Positions 34,685 to 49,600 of a stretch of 64,000 bases of DNA are shown here, piece by piece (the first letter of the stretch is position 1; each line of letters starts with the position of its first letter). The DNA is from Sorex araneus. Taxonomy: Eukaryota > Chordata > Mammalia > Eulipotyphla > Soricidae. A model generated the notes under the pieces. That model saw only the letters and a program-made list of their open reading frames with translations, did not search any database and had not been told where the DNA came from. The stretch covers positions 193,085,000-193,148,999 of the forward strand of contig NC_073306.1 of NCBI RefSeq assembly GCF_027595985.1, read 5' to 3'. The translations under genes and the position numbers were made by a program.

Positions 34685-37600
34685 CTAAACAAAACAAAGA
34701 ATATTCATCATCAAAAAAAGATTTTTTTTATTTTGTATTCTTCCAAGAGACCAGAGGGTAGCGGAGGGTAGCAATGTAGCACTGCCGTCCCATTGTTCAT
34801 GGATTTGCTCGAGCAGGGACCAGTAAAGTCTCCATTGTGAGACTTGTTGTTACTGTTTTGTGGCATATCGAATACGCCACATGTATCTTGCCAGGCTCTT
34901 CTGTGCAGGCGGATACTCTCAGTAACTTGCCCGGCATAGTGGACAGTATGGGTATAAATCCCTGATTAACGCTGAAACCTATCTGTAATGTCAAGAATCT
35001 ATTCCACGGGGTTATTTGGGATTTACTTGATCTTGAAAGTATGAACCAAGAAGTGGCAGCATCTATTTTTATGAGAATGCTTTTGGATGACAAGTAATGA
35101 ACATAGTTGGAGTATATAACTTCTTATCTAAGAAAAGAAGCCAGAGTGATAGCTATGAAGCACTAGAAAGATAATCTAAATGGTTTTAAGTAAAGTTTTT
35201 CAAGGCTGAATGTTTTCTGAACAGAAGTTTAGGGCACAGTCTGAGATGTTAGTTTCTATGTACCAACTCTCCCAGTTATTGTTCAACTATGTAAATCATC
35301 TTCCTGTGCCTCCATTTTCACAGCTATACAATAATAATGATGACGATAAAGTTTGTAATGATAATAAACTAATACTTGCAAAGGATTTAAGTCAATCCTT
35401 GTCTTAGAATATGCCCAGCACAAATGTTCCCTAAAGACTTACATTGCAGTGTAGGGGAGAAAGAAAAATACTTTACTGCAAAAGCTCAATTAGTCAATAC
35501 AAATAAACTAAAATATAGAATTCCCTCCAGATTGATTTTTTTAAACAAAACGTATTTGTATATTTCATGAGTCAATGTAAATAATGTCAACACTTACATG
35601 ACAGGCATCAATATTTCCCTCTATGTACCCAGCACACAGCATTTCATCTTCTACCATTCCACCGTAAGCTTCTTCAGCATTACAAATCGCTGTGTCAATA
35701 ATCTTCACAGGTGCTTTCTGAAGCAACACTGGGTATTCACCTAAAGGTAACAATAACACCAGCAAAAGAGATTTCCTAATACAGAGCAAAATAAAACCTT
35801 GTTGTTGCCTCTCTATAAAAGCCCTATACTTGACTCTGGCATATTCATGATTATCTTTTTTCTTTCTCATTCCTGGCAGGGTCCGCTACAAGCAAGGCAA
35901 CTTCATCACCCACAGTTGGATCTCTCTGGCCCCCACTGTTGCCTGTTTCTTAAGATAAATAAAAGACCACTTAATTTCTTCATTCAAAAGAAATGGTCAA
36001 AGAATTATTTTAAATGCATTTCTAATGTTGTTGTTGCATGTTCTTGTGTCTCTTCAGGCATGTTTCAATCCATCAGACCTTTCTCAATTAGATTTGTGAG
36101 GTTTTATAATCAAATAGGTTTCCTTAGAACATCCCAAATCAACGCAACTTGCAAAGTCATAACTCCATATACATCATTCCATGAGAATAGGAGCAGAGGA
36201 CACGTGGAGGTAAAAGGTGCCTATGACTGTACGCTGTCACTAATTTTTCTTGCTGTTTTTGTACCCATAAATTGTATCCAGCTAAACTTACCTTCATAGG
36301 AAAGTGCTCCCCATCCTGTAACAACAACTCCCTCCCCTGGTGGGAATATCTGTGTGGCTTCAGGAAGACAAATTCGATGCACATCATTCTTAAAGGAAAC
36401 CTTCTCCGTGAGCATTATAATTGCAATATCATTACGATGTTGTCCAAGGATATAGTTTTCATGAACAATAATTCGTTGAACATGATGTAGCATGTAGGGG
36501 GGACTTACTCTAGTGCCAAAACTGACTGTATAGTTTTTTGGATTATTTGTCCTAAAGAAACAAAAATAATTATTTTGTATGTATCTCAAAATAATAGAAA
36601 TTCAGCACTACCTACTAGATTTCTTTTATGACAGTATTTCCTTGATTTTTATCTATGAGCAGTGGTATAATCTAATTTTTTAAAAATTCATTTTAGAGAA
36701 TCTTTTTAAGTCCCTGCATCATACATTATGTATGACATTAAGTATGGAAATAAAAAATAAAATTTAAATCTAATGAAAGATGATGATGCACTCATGCAAT
36801 TATAATGGCTTAAGTGATTATGCATATAGCAGATCTATGAAACAGGAAAAAAATCTGCTTACAGTAGAAAATGGAAGGTGATTTCTAGAAAAAAAGCTTT
36901 TGGAAAAGAGTGTACAGCTGAGTCACATTTGCCTAAATGATGAGGATAGAGGAGCTAGGATGTGCAAAGAGGAAGAGGCAAATAAAATCAGATCCTGGTT
37001 TTGCAACTCCAAGTAACTAACTAGAGAGCATAAAGTGGTAAGGATTATGTGAGGAAAAAATCGTATCTGGAATGAATAGTTCTTCCCATTCTTTCTAGTA
37101 TGGTAAGAACATCTTGATGCGTCTTACCATGTATTTTGTCTTCTAGACCAGGATATCTTGAAAAAAAAATGAGTGATAATTTAGCTGGGATAACAGATGT
37201 AAACTGGAATGGTCCAAGGGCCTTTAGTCCCCTGGGCTTGGGCACCATCGAGGACTTTTACTTACTTTGACTTACCCTTTAAAGCAGTGAGCTGCAGTCA
37301 CCAGGTATCTTTCACTGATCAAAGAGGCCCCGCAGTAGTGCTTGCCATTTCTTTTGAGACTTGCTTGCCATGGCCATTCTCCTTCCTGAGAGCTGGAACC
37401 CCCCTTGACTCTATCATATGTAGCTGACATTCTTGCTCGTCTCCCACAACCTGTCAGAAAAGGTAGTTTTGTTGCATGTTTATATGATTACCAAGCCAGG
37501 AGTGGTTAAGTGGCTTCACTTGGTGAATTGTAACTGAAAACAGGACAAAACAAAGTTTGTTTTGTCCATGAACAAGAACAAAATTAATTTTTTTCATGAA

Positions 37601-40600
37601 CAAGAACAAAATTAAATCTATATAGCACTGTAGCACTGTCGTAACATTGTTCAATGATTTGCTCGAGCGGGCACCAGTAATGTCTCATTGTGAGACTTGT
37701 TGTTACTGTTTTTGGCATATTGAATATGCCACGGGTAGCTTGCCAGGTTCTGCCATGAGGGCGGCATACTCTCGGTAGCTTGCTGGGCTCTCCGAGAGGG
37801 ATGGAAGAATCAAACCTGGGTTGGCTGCATGCAAGGCAAACGCCCTACCCGCTGTGCTATCACTCCATGTAAATCTATATATGGAAATCTATATATCCAT
37901 GTAATCTATATATGGAAAAAAAACACCTCCTGAGTCACCTCCATACTTAGCAGAGAATGTGAGAAGGTCTTGGCTAGGTCAAGAGACTCTTCAACCAAAC
38001 TTCCTGGTTGGAATTCTGGCCCCACCATTTACAAATGGGAAAACTTTGGGTAAATTATTTTACTCTTTTTGCACTTCCATTTCTCCATCTCAGTGAGGGG
38101 ATAATAACGATACCTATCTCTGTTATTGCTGTTACAATTAAATGAGCTGACTATAAATTGCTTAAAAACCACTTAAAAGTTCTGAGCACTTATCTTCACT
38201 TCTCCATTTTAGGCTATCAATACATAGAATATAACTCACGGTTGTTGATAATCTTTTCAGCATCAGCCTTACTGATTTCTGAAATAGAACAAAAAGCCCA
38301 CATGAAGTTAAACTATAATATTAATACCCTCACCCTGAGACCAACAGAATAAGATAAAGGGGTCCTGAAATAATTTGGACTCTCTAGCTAAAGGGAAAAT
38401 AGAAAGGAGATGAAATGCTTTCTTGAAGTAGAATTTACTATGTAAGAAAACATATAGGAAATATTTACACACACATATATGGGAAATACTAGCTGCATGT
38501 TTCCACATGAGCAAAAAAAAAAATTTATTTATTTGGAATCGTACTCCACATCATCTAAAATAAATTTAGCTGGGGAGATAGTCCCAGGGTATAAGATGCT
38601 GTTCCTGCATGTGGCCAAGACTGGGTTGAAAACCAGCCCCTAAATATTGTTCCCGAGACTGCCAGGCTCACTCCTGAACACGGCGCCTGATAAAGCCCCT
38701 GAATGTGGCTCCACGCCCTCAAAACTTAAATAAACATACAAATAAAAATACCTCTTTTGCAAGAATGAGGTCATGATTTTTATTAAATAAAATAAAAGGT
38801 TTGCAAATATCAACAATTAATTTTTATGTTTTGAGGCTTATATCTCATAGAACTTCTGAGTTAATGCTTAAAGGTTGCTTTCAGCATTGCTTGCAGGACT
38901 TTTTGGTGCCCTTTTTAAAGATTATTTTTTTTTAGAACTGATCTTTTGATGGTGGAGGGGCTATGATTCTTAAGCATAAAAAAAATTATAATAGGAAAGA
39001 AGAATTCAGCACATGACTATTTTTGGTTGTTGGTTTTCTGTTGTTCCAGAAATCAGACTCAGGGCCTCATAAACACAAACGTCTCCTCTACCCCAAATCC
39101 ATATTTCTGGCCATCAGAATTCTTCATTAGAACAGAAAGAACCTGCTAATTAAACTGACTTCTGTCACTAACAAAATAACATTCAAAATATGACCTATTT
39201 TATAAAAGTGTATCATATGCTATTATAATTTTTTTGAAAGCAGGACACACTTTGTGTAATATAGAGACTGCTAAAATCTTACTATCTACTTTAGGATGAG
39301 CAGTGTCTCTCTTCCACCCTGAACTAAGTTTATGTTTTGGCATTACTATATGTACATTACATATTTATTATGTTATAGTGTATGTGTTTTTACTCCTATT
39401 CTAAAACCATAGTCTATTCTTTTGGAAAAACTGAGCATCATTTCTGTGCCCACTGTTTGTGGTGTGTTAGGGAGAAAAAGATGAAGACAGCACAGCCATC
39501 ACCTAACATATGCTTACCCGTGAGTGTAAGAGACTCGGGGTCGGTCCTCACGGGGCCAGAGTTTTTTCTCAGCATCTGACGTAAAATACTTTCAATTCTT
39601 CCTTTTGTGTTTGCTTTCATTGCTCTTGGAGCTCTGAACATCAGCCATATATGTGCATTGACATTGTTGTTTTCAGGACTGGAAATTGTATAAAGATTTC
39701 ACATATCACTAGAAAGTAATATTTGCTTCCTCATTTGCTGATCTTAATCTCTTCTATTATGGGTTTGTGCAGTACCTTCAGTTTGAGAATTATTCCTCTA
39801 TCTCTATTTGATTGATAACAGTATGCATGAATGCTATTTCTTTAGAGGAAAATTACTTGTACAAATATAAAAAGAGGAAAAAACCTGAAGAATACATAGG
39901 ATTGAAATGTCGCGTAAGAATTAGGATCACGCTTTCACTTTGTGTTTCTACAGGCAAGCAACTGGGTTATTTGCTATCAGATAATATAAATATGACTTGA
40001 GATATGGTGTCTAAGCTCAAATGATTTCCAAATTTTAGGAAAATAATACATCTATACATATGGATGCAAAAAATGAGACAGAAGTAATACATATATCATT
40101 GCAGCTAGAAAGAAAAATAAGGAATTGGAGTCAAAGGATACAAATTTTCATGGAAAAAAATGGCATCTACATTGGACCTTAAAATATTTTCATTGCCACT
40201 TCAGCATCAAGCAGAAAATTTCAATATGCAGAGAAAGGAATGATGGTACTTCAGAATATTTGAATGGTGCTAATAATAAATAGCACTTTTAGATATATTC
40301 TATATTCCAGTTACTTTTAAAATCACATTTATTATCATACTTAGTCTACCTGAAGCAACCCTGAAGCATAAAGGTCATTATCACTATTTTAGAGACAAGG
40401 ACAACTTGAGTCTTGAGAGGTAACTAATGTATTCAAAACTACACAACTTCTAACACAGATCCAGAGCAAAAGCGATTGACTCCATTACCTGGTCCAGTAT
40501 ATATATACTATATACTTTTATATAGTATATATATACTTTTGCCAAATTGTTCAGTTGTTCAGAGATGACAGTGTCTGGGAGATTGGACTCAGACAAAAGA

Positions 40601-43600
40601 AGGTCTTTAATGCTAGCAAAGTAACACTACAGGAAAGTTGTTAAGTAGAACCATAACTGGAAAGATTTACCTGCCTTTGATGTGAAGGGAAGATTTAATT
40701 GATACTGTTAGAAAATAAATAAGCCTAGTGGTATACTGTCACTGCACTGTCACTGTCATCCTGTTGTTCATCAATTTGCTCAAACTGGCACCAGTAACGT
40801 CCCCATTCGTCCCTGTCACGTGCTAGTGTAGCCTGATGGTGTACTGGGGACTCTTTCAGGGTTAGGGAATGAAGACTGTCGTTGTTACTGTTTTTAGCAT
40901 ATTGAGTAGGCCACAGGTATCTTGCTAGGCTCTGCCGTGTGGGTGGGATATTCTCGGTAGCTTGCCCGGCTCTCCAAGAGAGGCAGCAGTATACTATTTA
41001 TCATTATTATTCTTCAAATTTTCTTACTAGATGATCAACCTTTTGACTGATTAATCAGCCATCATTTCCATAAGGTCTTTAGCTCAAACAAGTTTATTAT
41101 TTTCAAGGCAGGGTTTTCTGTAGCTTGTCTAAAAGGCCCGTGCTGTCTATAAATACCTAGAGTTGCATGCATGGAGGTGAAAACTGAATCCTTCTGTTCT
41201 TTCTATGAGAGAAATCTGGACCCTTACATTTTAATCTCCCATATTGTTCCAATATTAAAATAGTGACAAATGCTCATTGAGTTCTTGATCTATCCGGCAA
41301 TTCCAGGTTTAGTGAAAGGAGTAGTATAAATGCTATCAATTTTTTTAGGGAGGGAGCAGATTTAAAATGATTAACAAGATGACCCTTTTCAGGCTTTAGG
41401 GCTGCTGATTATAATATTGTTTTGAAATTATCTAACTCCAATGCTAGGGGTCCTCTGTTGGTCTATTGTCTTCTAAACCCACATGCAGAGAAAACAGACT
41501 ATCTACCTTACTTTTAGTCATGGTACAGAAGATCCTTGGAGTAAGGCCCTGATGTAGTTATGTTTCTTCTGCCATATTAACAACCTATGGAAGTTCCACA
41601 GTGTCTTTAACTGACTTACAAATAAAAAAGGTATGAGAAAAGAGGCATTCACTTATGCTAGTGCTAAATTAAAATGTTAGAATATAAAAAGTTAATCTAA
41701 GCAAACACTGGAAAAAACATTTGAAAAGAGAGAAAACTAAACTGCAATTTAATGACTGATAGAATCTTACTAAATATAATAAACATGATTAAATAGTACA
41801 ATCTTTTATTTGATTTTATACTGAACAACTAGTTTCACGCTTGACTTAAAATAATACTATTTATTTGTAAATTTGTTGAAAAATTACTGTTACAGTAGAA
41901 CGGCTTTACTCCTTTACTCATTTTACTCAGATTCCAGAGGAACTTGAAATGCAAAGGCATGCATTGCAAATGGGTTAATTTCTTTTCTTACTATTATTTG
42001 TTGGTTACTTACACCAATGTGATGACTTGAGAATTAATGTATTGTCTGTAAATATTTGAACTTTCAAAGGCATTAGACATCTGTTAAAGAAAACACAAAA
42101 TCAAAAAATAAATTCTAATAACTTATTTACATTTCACATAATAATGGATAAACTTAGAAAAATACTAACCTCAGTCTCAAGAATTTTACTAAGATAGTTG
42201 TTTTCTGGTGATGTCTCCTTTTCATAATTTTTATTATATGGTATATCCAAAACCTTAAAGCTACCTCGGTAATAGTAGATCCTATTTTCTGTGAAAGAAA
42301 TGGTCCAAGACTTATTTAAGTAAAATGAATATAAAATGAGGGTATAAAACAAAGAGTAACACCAACTAATAAGTATTATACTAAAATTAAGCACTGATAA
42401 TTCCTGTGAAGCTTTTTAGCACCTTAGATTAAATAATATGGGTATTGTGTAAAAGTATTTCTAAGATCAATAATAGAATATATATACCAGGAAAATGTCA
42501 GAAGTAATAATATTGTTTTGATGAAGACATAGGATTATATATTATAAGTGAGAATTTTGTCTAGAATAACCAATTCACATATTATGAAGAAAAATTTTAA
42601 ATTTTATTAATTTCCACTGTATGAATAGATGACTCTTCAGAAATCATATGAAATTTGGGGTTGGAGCGATAGTATGGCATTTGCCTTACATGCAGCTGAC
42701 TCGATCCCCAGCATCCCATAAGGTCCCTCAAGCACTGCCAGGAGTAATTCCTGAGTGCAGAGCCAGGAGTATCCCCTGAGCACCGCTGGGTGTGACCCCA
42801 AAAGTAAATAAACAACAAAAAAAATTATATAAAATTTAACCATTTTTCAGTATAAATGTAATCTTAGACATAGTCAGAAACTATTCAGTATAGCTAATAC
42901 AAAAGACCAAGATTAATATATGCTCTGTATGACCTAAAGCCCACATACAATCCACTATATTTTCATCTAAACATTAACAGATACCAAGAGATTTGATACA
43001 TTATGCTTCTTACCTCTAATATTTGGCAGTTACTAATAATCCAGGAATATTGTACATATAATATTACCAAACATAGAGCAAGTATTAGTTAAGTTTTCTA
43101 ATACAATTATTGTCATTGAAGATCACCATGTATAAATGAATCAAATGATTATCAATGAAGCACTAACAAATATATAATTAAATGATAAAGTTAATTGTTC
43201 AACTATAATTTTATATAAATGCAAAAAGGGGGAATATCATAATTAAATTAAAATATTTATTATGGTAAAATGTTTATTATTTATTATGTGGTAAAATATT
43301 TTGGAGTAAGAAAGATGGTTAAAATAAAATCACAAAGCCACAGACAAATATTTAAAATATTTTATTTACATATATATTTGTGCAAGAATATTGTTAATTT
43401 AGATTGTGTGAGTCATGAATTTTCTACATTAGAGACTAATATTTTCAATGGTGATTATTGCATTTTACCACAATTCATTGAAACTATTAAACTTTAATTT
43501 TAAAAATTCAGTATTTATAAAGTGTTATTCAGTTAGATTTTTAATTATTTTTATTTAAAACAATTAAGTAATCATGAGTAGTCTTTAAAGTAAATAAATA

Positions 43601-46600
43601 AATTGTCAAGTCATGAACTCTCTGCATTACATTGCCAGAATTAGTGAATAAACTGTCAAATGCTTGACACATTTTTGATGGAAAAAATAAGTGGTATTTA
43701 ATTATTACAAGTAAAATATGATGACTTTAATTAATTATATGTACAAAAAGGATTTATAGTATAAAATTGGAGAGCAAAGATAATTTGATCACTACCTCAG
43801 AAAGCACAATGGAATGTCAAAATTTCATAAATAGTAAGTTGACAATCGTTTAAGCTGATCAAATTTCCTTTGTAGCAGAAAACTCAATAAAATTAAAAAA
43901 TCTAGCTATGCTATTAGAAGAGAAGAGGTATTGATAAAAAAAGAAGACTTGAATGTAAAGGCATGGAAAAGACACTTATAAATGCTAACAAAAGAAGGCG
44001 GATTTTACGATCATGATCACGAAATCCCATTAATCGTCATTTCTCAAACGGGCTTAGTAACCTCTCTTTCTTCCTTTCCCTAGGATCTTAGAAGTCTCTC
44101 TCAACTTGGCCTTCCCAATGATGTAGCACTGGAGGCTCTTTCAGGGTCAGGGGAATGAGATCGAGCTTGTTACTGGCTTTAGCATATGAATACACCATGG
44201 GAAGCTGGCAAGGCTGCCCTGTGTGGGCAGGAAACTCTCAGAAGCTTGCCAGTTTCTCCCAGAGGGAGAAGTAGGCTACAAGACATCTTCTGGGAGCTTG
44301 CTTTTAAGTCTCTGATGTTGGCCGTTGATGGGATTGCACACACCTGGGTTCCTCTGCCGGTACCTTCATGCATGAGGCCTGTTTGAACGTGTGGAGAGGG
44401 GCCTCGAGCATGGCTGTGGCTAGGTTCCGGTGGTCTTTGGCCACCGGGAGCTCTGCTCGGGTCGGGGAGGGAAGCTGGAGCCCATCCCAGAAGGCGGATT
44501 TAGTAATATTAATATGTAGCCTGGCAAGCTACCGAGAGTATCGAGCCCGCGCGGAAGAGCCTGGCAAGCTACCCATGCGTATTGGATATGCCAAAAACAG
44601 TAACAATAAGTCTCTCAATGAGAAACATTACTGGTGCCCGCTAAACAAATCGATGAGCAACGGGATGACAGTGACAGTGACAGTGACAGTGAATCATGCT
44701 GAAACATTGATTGACACATTTAAACCTAAGAAACTACATTTTATGGTAAAATATTAATAAATAATATTTAATAGAATTTATGGTGTCTCTCCTTTCTGTG
44801 TCAACAAACATTTGACAGTTTATTTAAGACAACAAAAACAAATTTTAATGTCTTGTCATAATCCAACTATATGCACATCTCTAATGGATCAGTGAGATTG
44901 CTCAGTATGGTGGAGTTACTGTGAACTGTAGCCACTGGACTCTGGTGAGACAAAAAGCCCCTGGCTCCTAGGGATGGAATATTTACAAAGCACACTTTTG
45001 CCTTAGAATTAACATTATCCTCTCTACAGGCGGTACAAGGTTCAATGTGACTTTTAAAAAATCATTTAGGAGCAGCAAAAGAAAATTGCTTTATAGTTTT
45101 TTTCATTGCTTGCTACTTATTTCTGTAATGAAAGCTTAAAATTCACACACACCAACACAAAGGGGTTTTTTTTTGTTTGTGATCTGGAAATAATAACAAA
45201 GTTTAAACATGGACTACGAGAACACTGATGTTTAAAGGTAGCAGAATTAAAGCATTTCTACATTTTTCTGTTTCTAAGTCTGGTCAAAAACTTAAAAACT
45301 AGAATTGAGGACTCAATTTCCAGGAAACAAAAACATCAGTATAACACTAAATAAAAAACTACTAAGCAGCATGTACTTAGTGGCTGAAATACACAAAGAT
45401 ACAACAAAGGTTTTATTTGTGATTGATTACATTTTGTGGAACTAAAAATAAAATGTATAATAAATTTATATTTTTTAACACACTGCTTACCAACCTATTG
45501 CGAGAAAATGAACCAGGAGACCAATAGTTATTCCCAGGATTGCCAAAACTCCAATCACAATGAGTGCGATCATCCATAGTGGCAAGGATCTGCGTGAAAC
45601 TATGACGGGTCTGCCAGAGAAAAAGAGAGAGAAAGAGAGAGAGAGTTAATATACATATATATGTATTATATATGTATATATACATATATGCGTATGATAT
45701 ATCAGAAAAAAAATATTATGAATAGATTTTTCTTCGATCCCTTGAAGTTCCACAATTTAGACATAGTAGTAGCAAATGACATTTGAGCATTATAAAGACA
45801 GAGAACATCGTGGTCAGACTAAATTTTCAATTAGTGCTCTGTAGTCATTTTTCAGGTACATGTTGGTTGGTGATGTTATCTAAACTGATTTCCCTCCCCC
45901 TCCCATTTTCTATGACAAAGCTAGTATCCATAAATGAAGAGGTTTTCCAAGTGAAGTTAGGGAAGAGAAAACGGAAATGGAACTATCTGATGTTCTTTAT
46001 GTGTAGCCTAACGTAACTTTTAAACTATGATGATTATCCAATATTAGTTGCTATGCCCTTATTATAGACAGAGAAAACACACAAATATAAAATACTATCA
46101 AAATCTGGGCAGTCTGTTCCTCTTATTGTCTTGTTTATGACTCTGACTTAAAGAGATAGTTTATCTTATTTTACCTTTTTGAGGGAACACGGTGCGGTAG
46201 AAAGGGGACCAATGCCTGACTGTGCTCAGGACTTACTCCTGGCTCTGCACTCAGGGATGTGTTCTGGGGACCATATGGGATGCCAGGGGTTGAAACTGGG
46301 TCAGCAGTGTGCAAGGTTTAGACCCACAAAGAGATCTTCTATACAAATACAAAAGTATACCAACCAAACTACAAAATTTGTTCTTATTTTCATCAAGACA
46401 GAAATAATAGATTTGTTAAGCATAACTTTATGAGATTCTTCTGCAGATGCAATGACCATGAATTCCTCAATGTACACCTGATGATTTGTACTTTTTACAC
46501 CGCAGGTGCTGCAGAGTCTTATTCAAATATGCACTATCTTTACTGAAAAAATATTTTAAAACTTTAACCTCTCCAGGAAACATCACTTTTTTCAGATTAG

Positions 46601-49600
46601 AAGTAATACCAGGGGAAATATGCTTAATTAATTGAATCACAGATTAAAAAATGAATTTGGTTAGTCTGAAGATATAACTAAATGAGATGAACACTTGTTA
46701 GTGGCCTGGATTTGATCCCCAGCAGCCTTGGATGCCAGAAGTAACTGTCTAGCACTGAGCCAAGAGTAGCTGCTGAGTACCACCTGGTTTGGTCTAAAGA
46801 TAAGAAACAGGGCCGAAGTGATAGTACAACAGGTAGGGTGCTTGTCTTGCATGCAGCCAAACCCAGGTTCGATCCCCAGCATCCCATATGGTCCCCTAAG
46901 CTCCTCCAGGAGTAATTCCTGAGTGTAGAGCCAGGCATAACCCTTGAGCATCACTGGGTTTGACACAAAATGCCGAAAAAAAAAAAACCCAAATAAACAA
47001 ATATACAAGCAAATTTTTGCTACTTTTGGGAAATTAAAATTTTTAATCCAGTAAAGAATCCTGGCCGGCAGGCATCACACACTAGAGAATGCTCCAGACC
47101 CCCAAACGAGCCAATAATACCAGGGTGTCCCAGATGGAGCGGGTGCAGTCTCTCCACCTTCTCCAGAGGGAATCCTGGTGACACTGAGCTTCTACCAACA
47201 TGGCTCCGGTATGTGGGGACTAGGATTATTTCTCCAGACCTTTCCTGATATACAAAAAAAAATGTTTAGGAACAGCTCCTTCGCCCCTGAACGGCCATGA
47301 TCCCAGAGGCACACAAACCAATCTCGGAACACAGCGGCTGCTGGCAGGAATACTCCTGGACTATGAATTACAGCCCCGTGCAGCCCCAAGAGGGGACGGG
47401 GGTTTGTCCCTCGTCTTTTTCCCCTTTGCGGCAGCATGGCAACCACCTCCTTTCAGAGCCAATTGGACAGAGAAGTAGGAGCTTGAAGTGATGAGGTGTG
47501 CAGGAACTCTCACAATGTGGGGGGCCAGAACAGCCCTGTTCCCCGCCCAAAGAAGACCCCGAGCAGCAACCCACAAACGTCTCCTCTGTTCCTCATCAGC
47601 CATGATCCCAGAGGCACACAAACCAATCTAAGAAATACCTCTGGACTAAAATATCAGAATTTTAAACCCACGTGGCTCTTCATTATCAGCAATAAAAAAC
47701 AAATGATCTAATGATGCCTTTTCAGCAGGTCTGATTGTTGGGGGATAATTCCAAATAATAACAATGGGTTTTCTGTTGAAAAATAAATGTAATCAAAGTA
47801 AAGAGAGAGTAAAGTGAAAATCATCTGCCACACAGGCAGGGTGGGGCGTGGGATGCGGGGTATACTGGGGTTCTTGATGGTGGAACATGTGCACTGGTGA
47901 AGGGATGGGTGTTTGATCATTGTATGACTGAAACTTAAACCTGAAAGCTTTGTAACTGTTCTCACGGTGATTCAATAAAAAATAAATGAATAAATAAATA
48001 AATAAATAAATAAATTTTTTAAAATCCATTTTTCATTCATGTTTTGGTACTTTTTTGAAAATAATTTTATATTTATTCTTTTCCCCACAGTTCACTAACA
48101 CAATATGCACTCCATCCTCAGTCTTAGTTAATAATCTTACTTCATATTCCTCTGAGAAGGTGTCAAATGAGGATATTTGTAACTCCACCATAATATTTTA
48201 GAATTCTCTCTCTGTCACCACATCTGATTTTTCCTCATGTCTTCATAAATTGTGCCTCTATTTTGGGCCACACCTTCTCATCTCACCCTTCAATCTAAGC
48301 TTCTGTATATATAATATATGTTGGTCATTTCAAACTATCAGAATTTCCCAAATATCCAAAATCTTTCATGTCTTTATGCTTTTGCACACTCTTGATCTTC
48401 TGCCCACAATGTATCTCAGGTCTATCCAATGGCATTCTAACTGAATTCATAACTCAACCCTGTAATTCTTCTTTGAAGCCATTCAAAATTTATTCTAATT
48501 GACACTGAAAGTGATTAATATAGATTTTTACATGATAGTTACTTAACCTCTAGTTATGACCATATTGTGGTCTAAATTATGCCATTATTTTATATTGTTG
48601 TTTAATAAAATGGGTGTAGCATGGTATAGAGTAGATATTAGAAAATATTAATTAAAGGAACAAATAAATGGCTCCAAGAGATAATAACAAACACTGTGTT
48701 TGAAGAACAAACAGGAAGGTGAGATAAACATTATAGAAAGCCTTGAGTATTTGCCAAAAGAATTCTAATTTTTTCCTTTGGAAATAACTAACGATGTCAT
48801 TTTGTGATTAGGAAATAAATCTGAAGACAATTGCATGTGATTACTTTAAAGGAGAGCAAAGGTAAAAAAGAAAACTCATAAGGAAAAAGACTTCTGTAAT
48901 CCATAAGAAGGAAGTAGTGAGATCTTGGGTGATAGTAGCACAAAGGAAAAGAAACAGTGATAAGTTAGGAAGTACTTCAAGTCAAATATTTTCCAGAAGC
49001 TTGTAATTAATGAGCTTTTGTAATTAATGACTATGTTGAAGATTTTACTTTGAGAAGTGAAGAAGAGTTAAGTACAGAAAAAGAAAATGTAGGAAGAGAA
49101 ATCCTTTTTTATACCGTAACTTCAAAAAATATTTAAATTTCTGAAACACAGTTTTCGGTATCAAACTGGTAGTTAACTAAGAAAGCATAGTTAGGATGTG
49201 AAATTGTAAGTCACCCAAACTCACGAAAGAAACAAAAGGATAAAACTGGATTAGTGCATTATACTGCTTGCTATATAACATATATGTAAAATGAGTGCTT
49301 CTTTTTTTCAAAGCAAATATTTATTTCTACTCTAACTGCAAATTAATCTTTTCAATTTTTATCATGATTTCTGGATCTCAGAGTCTCATTTGATATCTCT
49401 AAAGATTTTAATTTGTCAGCACATATATTTTTAACTAAAATATCAAAATAGTTCTCATCTTTCGGTGATGGATCAGCACTTGCCTGGTCACCCAAGCATT
49501 CAGCTTCTTAGAAACCAACCATTCAGCTCACTGTTTAGTTTTCTAATCTCTACTCCACACCCTTTCGGGATTCCCATGAACTCTTGCTAATTACATTTTT

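Noticed and set aside
35799-36299. 166-codon plus-strand frame between protease exons
   Set aside because: It lies across intron 8 and antisense to exon 8 of gene A; no homology seen.
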